Shown here: in pieces, positions 16,947 through 25,753 of the stretch
How positions within the stretch are numbered: position 1 is the first letter of the stretch
Layout of the letters: each line of letters opens with the position of its first letter
Origin: Flavonifractor sp. An10
Lineage (GTDB): Bacteria; Bacillota; Clostridia; Oscillospirales; Oscillospiraceae
Reading direction: 5' to 3'
Assembly: GCF_002161215.1 (NCBI RefSeq)
Contig: NZ_NFMB01000004.1
Location: 124,001-188,000, forward strand
DNA length: 64,000 nt
Translations under genes and position numbers: made by a program
Notes under the pieces: model-generated
Seen by the model: the letters and a program-made list of their open reading frames with translations, nothing else
Told to the model about the DNA's origin: nothing
Database searches by the model: none

Positions 16947-18536
16947 ATGAAAGGGAAACTTCTAAAGGCAATCTCCGTATTGCTCCTATTGGCAACCTTC
17001 TTGGCGACACCACCAGTGGCGTATGCCGACAGCACACAGGATTTCAGGAACAGCGAAACCTATCTGCGCACTTCATACAATAATGATAACTATGTAGAGT
17101 TGTCTATTTCCGGGAACTCGCTGACCGTCAGGGGGAAGCTCCAACTGGATGGCTTAACGGGGATTATGGTCAGATGCGGGGAACAAGGCCGCAAATATAT
17201 TGATGCGGCCAGCGGGCAAGAGTTCTCCGTTCGCGTCGCTTTGTCCCATAGTGGGTCACTACCGATTAGTATATATACCCAAAAGAGCGGAGAAAGCTCA
17301 TACTGGAGTTACGTTTGGGATAAAATATTTATTGAAAAGACAAGCGGAGGATACCGCATTATGCCCTCCCTTGTACTCGACCAAAACCTCTCCTTTGTCC
17401 AGGCCTATGTTGACCCAGACAATTTCCGAGACAGCAGCAAAGTCCCGGATTCCGTCAAATCCCTGTCAAACCAGATCGTCGGTGGAGAAACAGACGACTA
17501 TGCTAAGATTTTTCTGCTCCACAAATGGGTAGCAGAGAACATTTACTATGACTACGATGCTTATCGCAGCGGCAAGAGCACTTTTTATGATTCGGCAGAT
17601 ATTCTCGTTAACAAACGTTCTGTGTGTGAAGGCTATGCCAATTTGCTCAGGGATCTTATCCTTGCGCAAGGGATTCCTTGTATGAAAGCAACGACCTACT
17701 CGTTAGGCGTTAGTACGAATGGCGGCTCTTTTTCCGTGAGAGCGGATGAAATTAACGCAGCTCGCTCCAATCACGCCCATGTCGAAGCGTGGGTTGACGG
17801 GCGCTGGGTCATCATGGATGCCACATGGGATTCCAATAACAAGTACGAGGACGGAAACTACAATACAGATCTGCCAAACGGATTTTACTATTTTGATATT
17901 ACGCCGGAAGCTTTGGCTTTCGACCATAAGTACATCACCCGTGCCAATGGGCAACTAAAAATGCAAAATGGGACAGTCACCGGCGCGGATACCCCCACCG
18001 TACCCACCGAGCCGTCTGGCCGAGTTTTCTCCGATGTTCCCGCCGAAGCTTACTATGCCTCCCCTGTGGAGTGGGCTGTGGAGCAGGGAATAACCAGCGG
18101 CACCAGCGCAACCACGTTTTCTCCCGACAGCACTTGCACCACAGCACAGATTTTGACGTTCCTGTGGAGGGCGAAAGGTTCTCCCGAACCGGCCAGCGCC
18201 GCAAGCACCTTTACCGACATTCAGGAGAGCGACTATTTCTATAAGGCCGCACTTTGGGCCAAAGAAAACGGTTTGGTGACGGGAACAACTTTCAATGGCG
18301 ATACCCCCTGCACCCGGTATGCCACTGTGACCTATCTGTGGAAGCTGGCGGGTCAGCCGGAGCCGGAGGGGGACAATCCCTTTACCGATGTTCCCAGCGA
18401 GGTACAGCCGGTCGTGTGGGCTATGGAGCAGGATATTACCGCCGGTACAAGCGCAACGACATTCTCACCCTCTGCAACCTGTACACGAGGCCAGATCGTG
18501 ACGTTCCTCTATCGGGCCTATGCTGATAAATACTGA
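16947..18536 (+). CDS. Secreted transglutaminase-like protein with three SLH repeats
   Basis: 529 residues; ribosome site GGGAGGG; signal peptide KLLKAISVLLLLATFLA with cleavage near VAYA. Residues ~30-160 are a beta domain. A transglutaminase/protease-like core follows at about 185-300: Cys in RSVCEGYANLLRDLI, His in SNHAHVEAWVDGRW, Asp in VIMDATWDSN, the full triad of the superfamily. Three SLH repeats end the protein (FSDVPAEAYYASPVEWAVEQ, FTDIQESDYFYKAALWAKEN, FTDVPSEVQPVVWAMEQ), anchoring it to the wall. Probably a wall-bound peptidase or crosslinker. It follows the broken lipoprotein by about 100 bp and precedes a terminator. Confidence 0.88.
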   Translation: MKGKLLKAISVLLLLATFLATPPVAYADSTQDFRNSETYLRTSYNNDNYVELSISGNSLTVRGKLQLDGLTGIMVRCGEQGRKYIDAASGQEFSVRVALSHSGSLPISIYTQKSGESSYWSYVWDKIFIEKTSGGYRIMPSLVLDQNLSFVQAYVDPDNFRDSSKVPDSVKSLSNQIVGGETDDYAKIFLLHKWVAENIYYDYDAYRSGKSTFYDSADILVNKRSVCEGYANLLRDLILAQGIPCMKATTYSLGVSTNGGSFSVRADEINAARSNHAHVEAWVDGRWVIMDATWDSNNKYEDGNYNTDLPNGFYYFDITPEALAFDHKYITRANGQLKMQNGTVTGADTPTVPTEPSGRVFSDVPAEAYYASPVEWAVEQGITSGTSATTFSPDSTCTTAQILTFLWRAKGSPEPASAASTFTDIQESDYFYKAALWAKENGLVTGTTFNGDTPCTRYATVTYLWKLAGQPEPEGDNPFTDVPSEVQPVVWAMEQDITAGTSATTFSPSATCTRGQIVTFLYRAYADKY

Positions 18537-18591
18537 AAGATTGATTTCATGCTACATCTAAAAGGAACACAAAGTTTGCGGAAAATTACAC

Positions 18592-18630
18592 AAGAAAGAC
18601 GGTCAGGCTTGCTCCCTGGCCGTCTTTCTT
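18592..18630 (+). terminator. Terminator after the transglutaminase/SLH gene
   Basis: AAGAAAGACGGTCAG pairs with CTGGCCGTCTTTCTT (one G-T pair) around an 9-nt loop; the T-rich arm ends the stem. It starts 55 bp after the stop codon. Confidence 0.75.
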
Positions 18631-18677
18631 CATGTAGGGAAAGCCCTTGCAGTAAGAAGCTACAAGGGCCTATTTAT

Positions 18678-19010
18678 TTACGTTTGGAACTTCTGGCGCT
18701 GGATTATTTCCATCACTTCTGGTGTCATAAGAGATATATCAATAAACGCATATTGCCTTGTTTGTTCCTCTCTGTTTTCGTCTAACAACACATCTTTGAA
18801 TTTCTGTATTTTCTCGTTTCTCCACTCCGCTTTAATAAATTCAGAAACATTTGCGTTCTCAGCCTCGTAAATTCCGTTTAAATAGGAGTTAAAAGATTCA
18901 CTAATAGATATGGCGAAAAACAATGAGTCTATTTTGAGCACTCCGAACTTCCAGTCATCGAATATCGCCGCTGAACCAGATATATGAACGGAAAACCAAC
19001 AGAATTTCAA
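18678..19010 (-). CDS. Hypothetical protein, possibly a gene fragment
   Basis: 110 residues, AT-rich compared with neighbours. The C-terminal 80 residues look genuine (SISESFNSYLNGIYEAENAN, FIKAEWRNEKIQKFKDVLLD, MTPEVMEIIQRQKF), with charged helices. The first ~25 residues lie over the start of the opposite-strand gene at 18984 and no good ribosome site is seen. It is probably the 3' remnant of a longer gene, cut at about 18980. Not recognised. Confidence 0.4.
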   Translation of the reverse strand: MKFCWFSVHISGSAAIFDDWKFGVLKIDSLFFAISISESFNSYLNGIYEAENANVSEFIKAEWRNEKIQKFKDVLLDENREEQTRQYAFIDISLMTPEVMEIIQRQKFQT

Positions 19011-19229
19011 GAGAGTGTGTATACTGTACTATACAATTACGATAAGATAGAAGTTGCCATTCAGGATGATGGCAAAGTGGTGACACAAGAACAAGTCAAA
19101 GCAGCGGCGGACGCCGGTACACCTATCCAGATGGTTTTTCAAGCCCTGGAATTCACCATTAAGGGAAAGAGCCAGTGGGAGGTACAGGCCAACGCATGTG
19201 CGAATAAGGCCCAAATTGTTAAGGGATAA
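18984..19229 (+). CDS. Small element protein, apparently lacking its 5' end
   Basis: 81 residues: MNGKPTEFQESVYTVLYNYD, then a helix KVVTQEQVKAAADAGTPIQM and a C-terminal ANKAQIVKG. There is no ribosome site before the ATG, and the text before it belongs to an unrelated minus-strand frame. Its position, just before the FtsK-like gene with a 60-bp gap, is that of the small leading genes of conjugative elements. I infer a truncated or rearranged gene; the function is unknown. Confidence 0.45.
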   Translation: MNGKPTEFQESVYTVLYNYDKIEVAIQDDGKVVTQEQVKAAADAGTPIQMVFQALEFTIKGKSQWEVQANACANKAQIVKG

Positions 19230-19291
19230 GCCACCGGGGCGGCGAATCTCGCCGCCCCCCATCAAACCCCAATGACAGGAGGTTGATACTG

Positions 19292-20599
19292 ATGCGGTTT
19301 TACTTCGAGGTCTTGCGCGGTTCCCTTGTTAATGCAATATGCAAGCCGCACCTTGGCCGGCGTGCAAGTGTTTTCATGGCCGTTATAGCGGCGCTGTTCG
19401 TCCTGTCCGCCTGTTTGGGAAACGGCCTCCTGCGCTGGGTGTGGTGCCCCCTGCCCGTCCTATATGTCGTACTCCACTATGGGGAACCGTTGCGGCGGCG
19501 GAGACTGGCTCATTTCTTTTCCCGGCTAAGGTTCTGGGGATATGATGGGAGGCTCCCCGTCTATTGGGGGCAAGACATTGTTAACAAGTATCTTGTGCTT
19601 GTCCGTTTTCGTTCCACAGTCCCCCCGACCCAATGGGAGAAGTTAAAGGGCGATTTCGAGATTTTTTATAAAATGCCACTATACAAAATGGAGCAATCCA
19701 GAAAGGATAAAAGAGTAATGAGCGTATCTTTTATCAAGGAAGAACTCCCCCACTATATCGAGTGGAGGGATAATCTAATGGAAGCTAGCGCGCGGTTCGC
19801 CATCGGGGAGAGCTACACCGGGAAAGTGGTGTGGGACGCTTCCGCCATGCCCCATGGTCTGATCGGCGGCTCCACCGGGAGCGGCAAGACGGGCCTCCTC
19901 CGCTGTATTATCCATCAGGCCATCAAGAAGCATTGGAATATAAGCGTGCTTGACTTCAAGGGGGGCGGGGATTATACCACCGTAGAGCGGCAATACCAGG
20001 ATTTAGCAAAGGACTACGGCCCGTTTATCATCAGCGAAGCGGAGGAAGCCCGTCAACTGCTCATGGGGCTGACAATCGAGGTCAAAGGCCGGCTTGCGGC
20101 GTTCAAGGAGGCCGGGGTCAGCAATATCGAGGAGTACAACGCCCGGGGCCGGGAGCGGTTTGTCCCCTGGCTGTTGGTAGTGGACGAGGCGGCGGAATTG
20201 CTGGACGTGAAACCGAAAGACAAAGCCGAGAAAGAAATGTATTCCGAGATAGACCACTACCTCCGTACACTGGCCCGCCTGTCCCGAGCGGCGGGGGTGC
20301 ATATCCTTATGGGCTTTATCCGCCCATCTGCTGACGTGCTTGACGGGCAAATCAAGAATAATCTCCTGTGGCGTGTGTGCGGCTACTTTTCAGATCCAGC
20401 GGCCTCCCGTATCGTGCTGGACAGTGAGAGGGCCACGGAACTGCCGCCCGAGGTCAAGGGACGGTTCATCGTGGGCGAGGAGGAAACACAGGCATATTAT
20501 TTTCCCGTACCCCCTATTGCTGTGGAGGCCGAGGACGGCGGCGAAGCGGAGCGGGAGCCGTCCGCCCCGGCGTCCCCTGCGGAGCAGGGGACTACTTGA
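19292..20599 (+). CDS. TcpA/FtsK-like DNA translocase
   Basis: 435 residues from ATG 19292, which stands at good distance from AGGAGG (a TTG at 19283 is in frame but too close). Two membrane segments near residues 25-70 (FMAVIAALFVLSA; VWCPLPVLYVVLHY). ATPase domain: Walker A GGSTGSGKT, Walker B WLLVVDEAAE, and RLSRAAGVHILMGFIRPSAD, as in FtsK/SpoIIIE-family coupling proteins of Tn916 (Orf21) and pCW3 (TcpA). It would move DNA to a transfer channel. The window has a second, VirD4-type coupling protein at 23667, so this one probably belongs to a separate element together with the Rep gene that follows. Confidence 0.88.
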   Translation: MRFYFEVLRGSLVNAICKPHLGRRASVFMAVIAALFVLSACLGNGLLRWVWCPLPVLYVVLHYGEPLRRRRLAHFFSRLRFWGYDGRLPVYWGQDIVNKYLVLVRFRSTVPPTQWEKLKGDFEIFYKMPLYKMEQSRKDKRVMSVSFIKEELPHYIEWRDNLMEASARFAIGESYTGKVVWDASAMPHGLIGGSTGSGKTGLLRCIIHQAIKKHWNISVLDFKGGGDYTTVERQYQDLAKDYGPFIISEAEEARQLLMGLTIEVKGRLAAFKEAGVSNIEEYNARGRERFVPWLLVVDEAAELLDVKPKDKAEKEMYSEIDHYLRTLARLSRAAGVHILMGFIRPSADVLDGQIKNNLLWRVCGYFSDPAASRIVLDSERATELPPEVKGRFIVGEEETQAYYFPVPPIAVEAEDGGEAEREPSAPASPAEQGTT

Positions 20600-20640
20600 C
20601 TAAATAACATATATCGATACCTGGGGGGAGGTGGTGCCTA

Positions 20641-21450
20641 TTGAATGGACTGTATGTGAGCGGAAGCGATGTCTATCAGCGGGATATAGCGACATTGAAG
20701 CAATACCGGGAGGACTACTATCGGATAACGCTCCATAAGCAGATACGCCGTGCGGGATATGAGGCGATAGACGGAGATGGGACGAAAGGGAAAAAGAACA
20801 CGGCGGGGAATGAGCGAAAATTAGCTGAAAGCCTTTCCCGGACGAAATCAACAATATTTGAATTGGCGCTCTGCAATCCTTGGGAGTGGTTTGTAACTCT
20901 AACACTCAATCCAGAATACCACGACAGGGGAAATTTGAAAGTCTATCAAAAGAAACTATCTGAATTTCTAAAGAACTATAATAGGCTGAACAAGACAGCG
21001 ATAAGGTACTTATTGATACCGGAACTACATAACGACAAAATATCATGGCATATGCACGGGCTAATGATGGGCCTGCCAGAAGAGCATTTGGAAGCGTTCA
21101 GCGAAAAAGAGAGATTGCCACTACAAATACTAATTGAACTAAAACGGGGAAATCAAATATATCACTGGCCTGCCTACGAAAAGGCATTTGGCTACATCAC
21201 AATATCGAAAATAAGAAGCGGCGAAGCCGTGTCAAAATATATAACAAAATACATCACAAAAGAATTGAACGAAACAAGGATAGACCTGAACGACCATTTA
21301 TATTATTGCTCAAAGGGATTGAAGCGGGCGGAGAAGTTATATCAAGGGCCGCTGACAAGAGAGATAGAAGCAGATTACAGCAATGAGTATGTGCAGATCA
21401 AGACAATACGAACATTAGAAGAAGCCTTGACATATTTCACCGACGAGTAA
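20641..21450 (+). CDS. Rolling-circle-type (HUH) replication initiator
   Basis: 269 residues, TTG or ATG (20644) start behind GGGGGGAGGTGG. The metal-binding HUH motif is ISWHMHGLMMG; an upstream motif is WFVTLTLNPEYH; the Tyr motif is SKYITKYITKE. These are the three motifs of Rep proteins that nick and replicate single-stranded intermediates in plasmids and integrative elements. The FtsK-like gene is 40 bp upstream, an arrangement seen in Tn916-type and small mobilizable elements, where Rep can act as a replicative relaxase. Base composition is lower in GC than the conjugation operon to the right. Confidence 0.85.
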   Translation: MNGLYVSGSDVYQRDIATLKQYREDYYRITLHKQIRRAGYEAIDGDGTKGKKNTAGNERKLAESLSRTKSTIFELALCNPWEWFVTLTLNPEYHDRGNLKVYQKKLSEFLKNYNRLNKTAIRYLLIPELHNDKISWHMHGLMMGLPEEHLEAFSEKERLPLQILIELKRGNQIYHWPAYEKAFGYITISKIRSGEAVSKYITKYITKELNETRIDLNDHLYYCSKGLKRAEKLYQGPLTREIEADYSNEYVQIKTIRTLEEALTYFTDE

Positions 21451-21632
21451 AAAGGGCAAGCTAAGATAAGCCACCTTGGAATAACGGCCCACAGGCCGCA
21501 CCTTAGAAAAAAGGAGGAGGCACAGGAAAGAAACAGTGAGGAAGAAACGTAGAAGTTAAAGTGTAGGCCCCTATATTTATATAACGCCCACGCATGGGCG
21601 CACCGCTGAAAAAGGAAATCATATAGGGAACT

Positions 21633-21815
21633 GTGCGGCGATGTATGGGAGCGCACAAGTGCTGGATACCCGACCACGAGCTGGAGGCCCTGGCCCGGAG
21701 CTTGTTCCCGGAGATACAAGCATATTTCGAGAGCGAGGAGGGCAAGCGGGAGTTTGCGGCGTGGCAGGAGGAGCAACAAGCCATAAAGCGCAAGGCCACG
21801 GCAACAGAGCAATAA
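21633..21815 (+). CDS. Small element-encoded protein
   Basis: 60 residues from GTG 21633 (alternative ATG 21645): a Cys/Trp/His segment CMGAHKCWIPDHELEALARS followed by a charged helix EGKREFAAWQEEQQAIKRKA. Weak ribosome site AGGG. It is directly followed by a strong terminator, supporting a real transcript. Function unknown; position after Rep suggests an accessory element gene. Confidence 0.55.
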   Translation: MRRCMGAHKCWIPDHELEALARSLFPEIQAYFESEEGKREFAAWQEEQQAIKRKATATEQ

Positions 21816-21819
21816 AAGA

Positions 21820-21855
21820 AATGCGGACACACCAGAAAAGGTGCGTCCGCATTTT
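21820..21855. terminator. Terminator between convergent small genes
   Basis: AATGCGGACACACC pairs with GGTGCGTCCGCATT (one mismatch) around AGAAAA; the + strand ends in TTTT. It serves the gene at 21633 and perhaps the minus-strand gene ending at 21858. Confidence 0.8.
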
Positions 21856-21857
21856 CG

Positions 21858-22055
21858 TTAAACCGCCTTTTTCTTCCTTGGGCCTCTCGGCTTGGAGGTG
21901 GGCCTGCGCCGTACCCCGTTGCGGAAGTATATGGCCTCGTAGCGGTCAAAGAAAACAACAAACCCGAACCCCTCGCCAATCAGCGTTAGGTTCGGATTTG
22001 TTGCGTTTGGTACGAATGGCGATACAGAACTTTTCAAAAAATCCCGTAATATCAA
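21858..22055 (-). CDS. Small basic hypothetical protein
   Basis: 65 residues with a TTG start behind GGAAAC. The C-terminus is strongly basic (RRRPTSKPRGPRKKKAV), as in small nucleic-acid-binding proteins; the centre is hydrophobic/aromatic (LTLIGEGFGFVVFFDRYEAI). It ends 3 bp from the terminator. The 5' end is uncertain and the gene might be a fragment. Not recognised. Confidence 0.45.
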   Translation of the reverse strand: MILRDFLKSSVSPFVPNATNPNLTLIGEGFGFVVFFDRYEAIYFRNGVRRRPTSKPRGPRKKKAV

Positions 22056-22282
22056 CAGTTTCCGGGCTTGCCGGATAGCAAATAACTTGTATTAGACCCC
22101 CTTTTTCTATCCCCAAAATCCAGTGTGTGTTTTAGGGTGGGAAATCCCCTGTTTTTTCGCCTTTGGGCGGCGCAAGCGAGGCCACCTATATCCTTTCCCT
22201 CATGGGAGGCCGGGCGGCGATATGGGGGCGCAAACCCGCCGAAACGAACACTTTTCAAAATCAACGGAAGGAGGTATCCAAC

Positions 22283-23182
22283 ATGGCGGTATTCCGCATT
22301 GAGAAAACCCGCGATTACACGGTGATGTCCAACCATCACCTGCGGGACAAGTCGCTCTCGTTGAAAGCGAAGGGCCTTCTCTCCCTCATGCTCTCCCTGC
22401 CGGAGGAGTGGGACTATACCACCAAGGGGCTGGCCCGGATCTGCAAGGATGGCGTTGACAGTATCTGCGCCGGGGTGCGGGAGCTGGAGGAACACGGCTA
22501 TGTGATCCGCCAGCGGGTCCGCAACCCCAACGGCCAGCTCGGCGCCATCGAGTACACCATCCTGGAGCAGCCCAGACCGCCGGAACCAAAACCGCAAAAA
22601 CCTGAACGGGAAAATCCAGTCTTGGATAATCCTGAACAGGCTTCCCCTGTCTTGGAAGAACCTGAACAGGGAAACCCCGCACAATTAAATACTAATAGAT
22701 CAAGTAAAGAAAAATCAAAAAAAGATCTATCAAGTACGGAAGGATCAAATCCTATCCTATCAAGCCCCCAAACCCCCAGGGGCTCGGATAGGGCCGGACG
22801 GGATTGGATGCGGGAGCGAGAGAGCTATCGGGAATTGATTTTGGAGAACATCGAGTATGACATCCTCGTACAGAATGAGCGCCTGGACCGTGACCGTCTG
22901 GATGAACTGGTGGAGCTCATGGTGGACACGGTCTGCTCCCACCGAGAGATGATCCGCATTGCCGGAGACGACTATCCGGCGGAGGTGGTCAAATCCCGGT
23001 TCCTGAAACTGAACAGTTCCCATATCGAGTATGTGCTGGACCGTATGCGGGAGAACACCACCTATGTCCGGAACATCAAGAAATATCTGCTGGCTGCCCT
23101 GTATAACGCTCCGGCCACTATTGACAGCTACTACACTTCCCTGGTGAGCCACGATATGTACGGCAGCGGAGAACGGAGGTGA
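22283..23182 (+). CDS. Replication initiator-like HTH protein (DUF6017 type)
   Basis: 299 residues; ATG behind GGAAGGAGG. N-terminal winged-helix: FRIEKTRDYTVMSNHHLRDK, LSLKAKGLLSLMLSLPEEWD, then VDSICAGVRELEEHGYVIRQ. A Pro/Glu/Lys linker (about 95-165) follows, then a C-terminal helical domain (ELILENIEYDILVQNERLDR ... SHIEYVLDRMRENTTYVRNI). This architecture opens the transfer/replication module of Tn1549- and CTn-like elements and is thought to start replication of the excised circle. It heads the long operon to 41468; PcfB starts 5 bp after its stop. Confidence 0.82.
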   Translation: MAVFRIEKTRDYTVMSNHHLRDKSLSLKAKGLLSLMLSLPEEWDYTTKGLARICKDGVDSICAGVRELEEHGYVIRQRVRNPNGQLGAIEYTILEQPRPPEPKPQKPERENPVLDNPEQASPVLEEPEQGNPAQLNTNRSSKEKSKKDLSSTEGSNPILSSPQTPRGSDRAGRDWMRERESYRELILENIEYDILVQNERLDRDRLDELVELMVDTVCSHREMIRIAGDDYPAEVVKSRFLKLNSSHIEYVLDRMRENTTYVRNIKKYLLAALYNAPATIDSYYTSLVSHDMYGSGERR

Positions 23183-23187
23183 TGTGA

Positions 23188-23670
23188 GTGCAGGAAGAAA
23201 TCACGCAGCGGACGGTATCCCTCTCGGTGGAGGCCGGCAAGATGACGGCGGACCTGCTCCAAAAGGCCGTGAAAAAGGTGCTGGAGGAGATGCAGAAGAA
23301 GCCCTCCCAGCGCACCCTCCACCAGGGAAAGCAGACCCTGCACCAGCTCAAACAGCATGGGGCCTCCCTGACCAACATCGAGATCACCGAACAGAACATC
23401 AAGGCGTTTTCCGTGGTGGCGAAAAAGTATGACATCGACTATGCCCTGAAGAAGGACCCCACCACGGCCCCCCCGCATTACTATGTGTTTTTCAAGGCGA
23501 AGGATAAGGACCAGCTCCAGCCGGCCTTCAAGGAGTTCACCGCCATGACCCTGGATCGGGAGAAGCGCCCCACCATCCGGGAGCGGCTGGCCCAGGCTCA
23601 GGAACAGTCCAAGACCAAACACTGGGAACGGGAGAAGGTCAAGACCAAGGACCGGGAGGTGGCACGATGA
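23188..23670 (+). CDS. pcfB: PcfB family (DUF3801) conjugation protein
   Basis: 160 residues, GTG start behind GGAGGTGATG. PcfB proteins accompany the VirD4 coupling protein in Gram-positive conjugation. Visible features are a helical N-terminus (VSLSVEAGKMTADLLQKAVK), the THEITEQNIKAF-like segment IEITEQNIKAFSVVAKKYDI, and a strand/helix end. The C-terminus carries KRPTIRERLAQAQEQS and a basic tail, a motif shared with two ArdA-like proteins at 38890 and 39430. Stop overlaps the virD4 start (ATGA). Confidence 0.88.
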   Translation: MQEEITQRTVSLSVEAGKMTADLLQKAVKKVLEEMQKKPSQRTLHQGKQTLHQLKQHGASLTNIEITEQNIKAFSVVAKKYDIDYALKKDPTTAPPHYYVFFKAKDKDQLQPAFKEFTAMTLDREKRPTIRERLAQAQEQSKTKHWEREKVKTKDREVAR

Positions 23671-25436
23671 CCGATAAGCTGAAAAAGCAGCTCATCCTCA
23701 ACCTTCCGTATCTCGTCTTTGTGTATCTCTTTGACAAGCTCTGCCAGGGCGTGCGGCTGGCTCCTGGGGTTGACGCCTCGGAGAAGCTGCTCCATATCGG
23801 GCAGGGCTTTTCAACGGCCTTCACAAGTCTGGCGCCCAGTTTCCATCTGCTGGACCTGTGCGCGGGTGCCGCCGGCGCGGTGCTGATCCGGCTGGCGGTC
23901 TACTCCAAGGGCAAAAACGCCAAGAAATACCGCCGCGGCATCGAGTACGGGAGTGCCCGTTGGGGCACACCGGCCGATATCGCTCCCTATGTGGATAAGG
24001 ACTTCTCCCAAAATGTTCTCCTCACCCAAACGGAGCGGATCACCATGTCAAGCCGCCCAAAGGAGCCCAAGTACGCCCGGAACAAAAATATCCTGGTCAT
24101 CGGCGGTTCCGGTAGCGGCAAGACGCGGTTCTTCGTTAAGCCCAACCTGCTCCAATGCCATTCCTCGTATGTGGTCACGGACCCGAAGGGCACCATCTTA
24201 CAGGAGGTTGGCGCTCTGCTGGAGCGCAGGCAATACCGCATCAAAAGCCTGAACCTCATCAATTTCAAAAAATCCATGAAATACAATCCCCTTGCGTATA
24301 TCCGTAGCGAAAAGGACATTTTGAAACTGGTGAACGCCCTCATTCTCAACACCAAGGGAGAGGGCGAAAAGAGTTCCGAAGATTTTTGGGTCAAGGCCGA
24401 GCGGTTATACTATTCTGCCCTCATCGGCTACATCTGGTATGAGGCGGAGCCGGAGGAGCGCAACTTCATCACCCTGCTGGACCTTATCAACGCATCGGAG
24501 GCCAGAGAGGATGACGAGGAGTTTCAGTCCCCGGTGGATCTGCTGTTTGCCAAGCTGGAGAAGGAGCACCCGGACCACTTCGCCGTGAAGCAGTACCGCA
24601 AATTTAAGATGGCGGCGGGCAAAACTCTGAAATCCATCCTGATTAGCTGCGGCGCCCGCCTCTCACCCTTTGACATCCAAGAGCTGCGGGACCTCATGGC
24701 GGAGGACGAGCTGGAGCTGGACACCCTGGGCGACCGGAAATCGGCGCTGTTCGTGATTTTGTCAGATACGGACAGCACCTTCAATTTTGTGGCGGCGCTC
24801 ATGTACTCCCAGCTTTTCAACCTTCTGTGCGACAAGGCGGACGACTTCTACGGCGGCCGCCTGCCGGTCCATGTGCGGTGCCTCCTGGACGAGTTCGCCA
24901 ACATCGGGCAGATACCAAACTTTGACAAGCTGATCGCCACCATCCGGAGCCGGGAAATCTCGGCTTCTATTATTTTGCAGTCCCAAAGCCAGTTAAAGAC
25001 CATCTACAAGGACGCCGCGGATACCATTGTTGGCAACTGCGACAGCACCTTGTTTTTGGGAGGCAAGGAGAAATCCACCCTGAAAGAAATCTCGGAGCTG
25101 CTGGGCAAGGAGACCATCGACAGCTTCAATCAATCCGAGAACCGGGGCAGCCAGGTCTCCCACGGCCTCAACTATCAGAAATTGGGAAAGGAGTTGATGA
25201 CACAAGACGAATTGGCAGTAATGGACGGAGGCAAGTGTATCTTCATGCTGCGGGGCGTGCGCCCGTTTCTCTCGGACAAGTACGACCTGACCAAGCATCC
25301 AAATTACAAATACACCGCCGACGCCGACAAGAAGTACCTCTTTGATATGGAACGGTACATGAAACGCAAACCGGCTGTTGTAAAGCCGGATGAGCCTTTC
25401 GAGATGTACGAATTGACAGCAGCGGACCTTCAATAA
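23667..25436 (+). CDS. virD4: VirD4-type coupling ATPase
   Basis: 589 residues. It links the relaxosome to the type IV secretion channel at the inner membrane. Two N-terminal membrane segments (LILNLPYLVFVYLFDKLC; LLDLCAGAAGAVLIRLAVYS). Walker A is VIGGSGSGKTRFFVKPN, followed by VVTDPKGT; Walker B is RCLLDEFANIG; the downstream SIILQSQSQLKTIY motif is also typical. Length is normal for the family. Translationally coupled to pcfB by a 4-bp overlap. Confidence 0.95.
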   Translation: MTDKLKKQLILNLPYLVFVYLFDKLCQGVRLAPGVDASEKLLHIGQGFSTAFTSLAPSFHLLDLCAGAAGAVLIRLAVYSKGKNAKKYRRGIEYGSARWGTPADIAPYVDKDFSQNVLLTQTERITMSSRPKEPKYARNKNILVIGGSGSGKTRFFVKPNLLQCHSSYVVTDPKGTILQEVGALLERRQYRIKSLNLINFKKSMKYNPLAYIRSEKDILKLVNALILNTKGEGEKSSEDFWVKAERLYYSALIGYIWYEAEPEERNFITLLDLINASEAREDDEEFQSPVDLLFAKLEKEHPDHFAVKQYRKFKMAAGKTLKSILISCGARLSPFDIQELRDLMAEDELELDTLGDRKSALFVILSDTDSTFNFVAALMYSQLFNLLCDKADDFYGGRLPVHVRCLLDEFANIGQIPNFDKLIATIRSREISASIILQSQSQLKTIYKDAADTIVGNCDSTLFLGGKEKSTLKEISELLGKETIDSFNQSENRGSQVSHGLNYQKLGKELMTQDELAVMDGGKCIFMLRGVRPFLSDKYDLTKHPNYKYTADADKKYLFDMERYMKRKPAVVKPDEPFEMYELTAADLQ

Positions 25437-25468
25437 CAATTCTACAACGAAGAAAGGAAATATGATTT

Positions 25469-25687
25469 ATGGATTTTTTCACTAATGCTATCGACGTATT
25501 GCAGACTCTGGTGATCGCCCTGGGCGGCGGCCTGTGCGTGTGGGGCGGCATCAACCTCCTGGAAGGTTACGGCCAGGACAACCCTGCCTCCAAAAGCCAG
25601 GGCATCAAGCAGCTCATGGCCGGCGGCGGTGTCGCCCTCATCGGCCTGACCCTGATCCCCCTGCTGTCCGGCCTGCTCTCCGCCTGA
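25469..25687 (+). CDS. Maff2-family membrane protein (VirB2-like)
   Basis: 72 residues, two hydrophobic segments (LQTLVIALGGGLCVWGGINL; LMAGGGVALIGLTLIPLLSG) with a short polar loop YGQDNPASKSQG between. This is the standard Maff2 form, placed as always between VirD4 and the VirB6-like gene. It is probably a pilin-like or channel component. Start ATG behind GAAAGGAAA. Confidence 0.88.
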   Translation: MDFFTNAIDVLQTLVIALGGGLCVWGGINLLEGYGQDNPASKSQGIKQLMAGGGVALIGLTLIPLLSGLLSA

Positions 25688-25753
25688 TGTCTGCCAGCAG
25701 ACCCCACGGGAGGCCCCGGCACACGGGGCCTCCCGGAAAGGAGGTGATCCCCG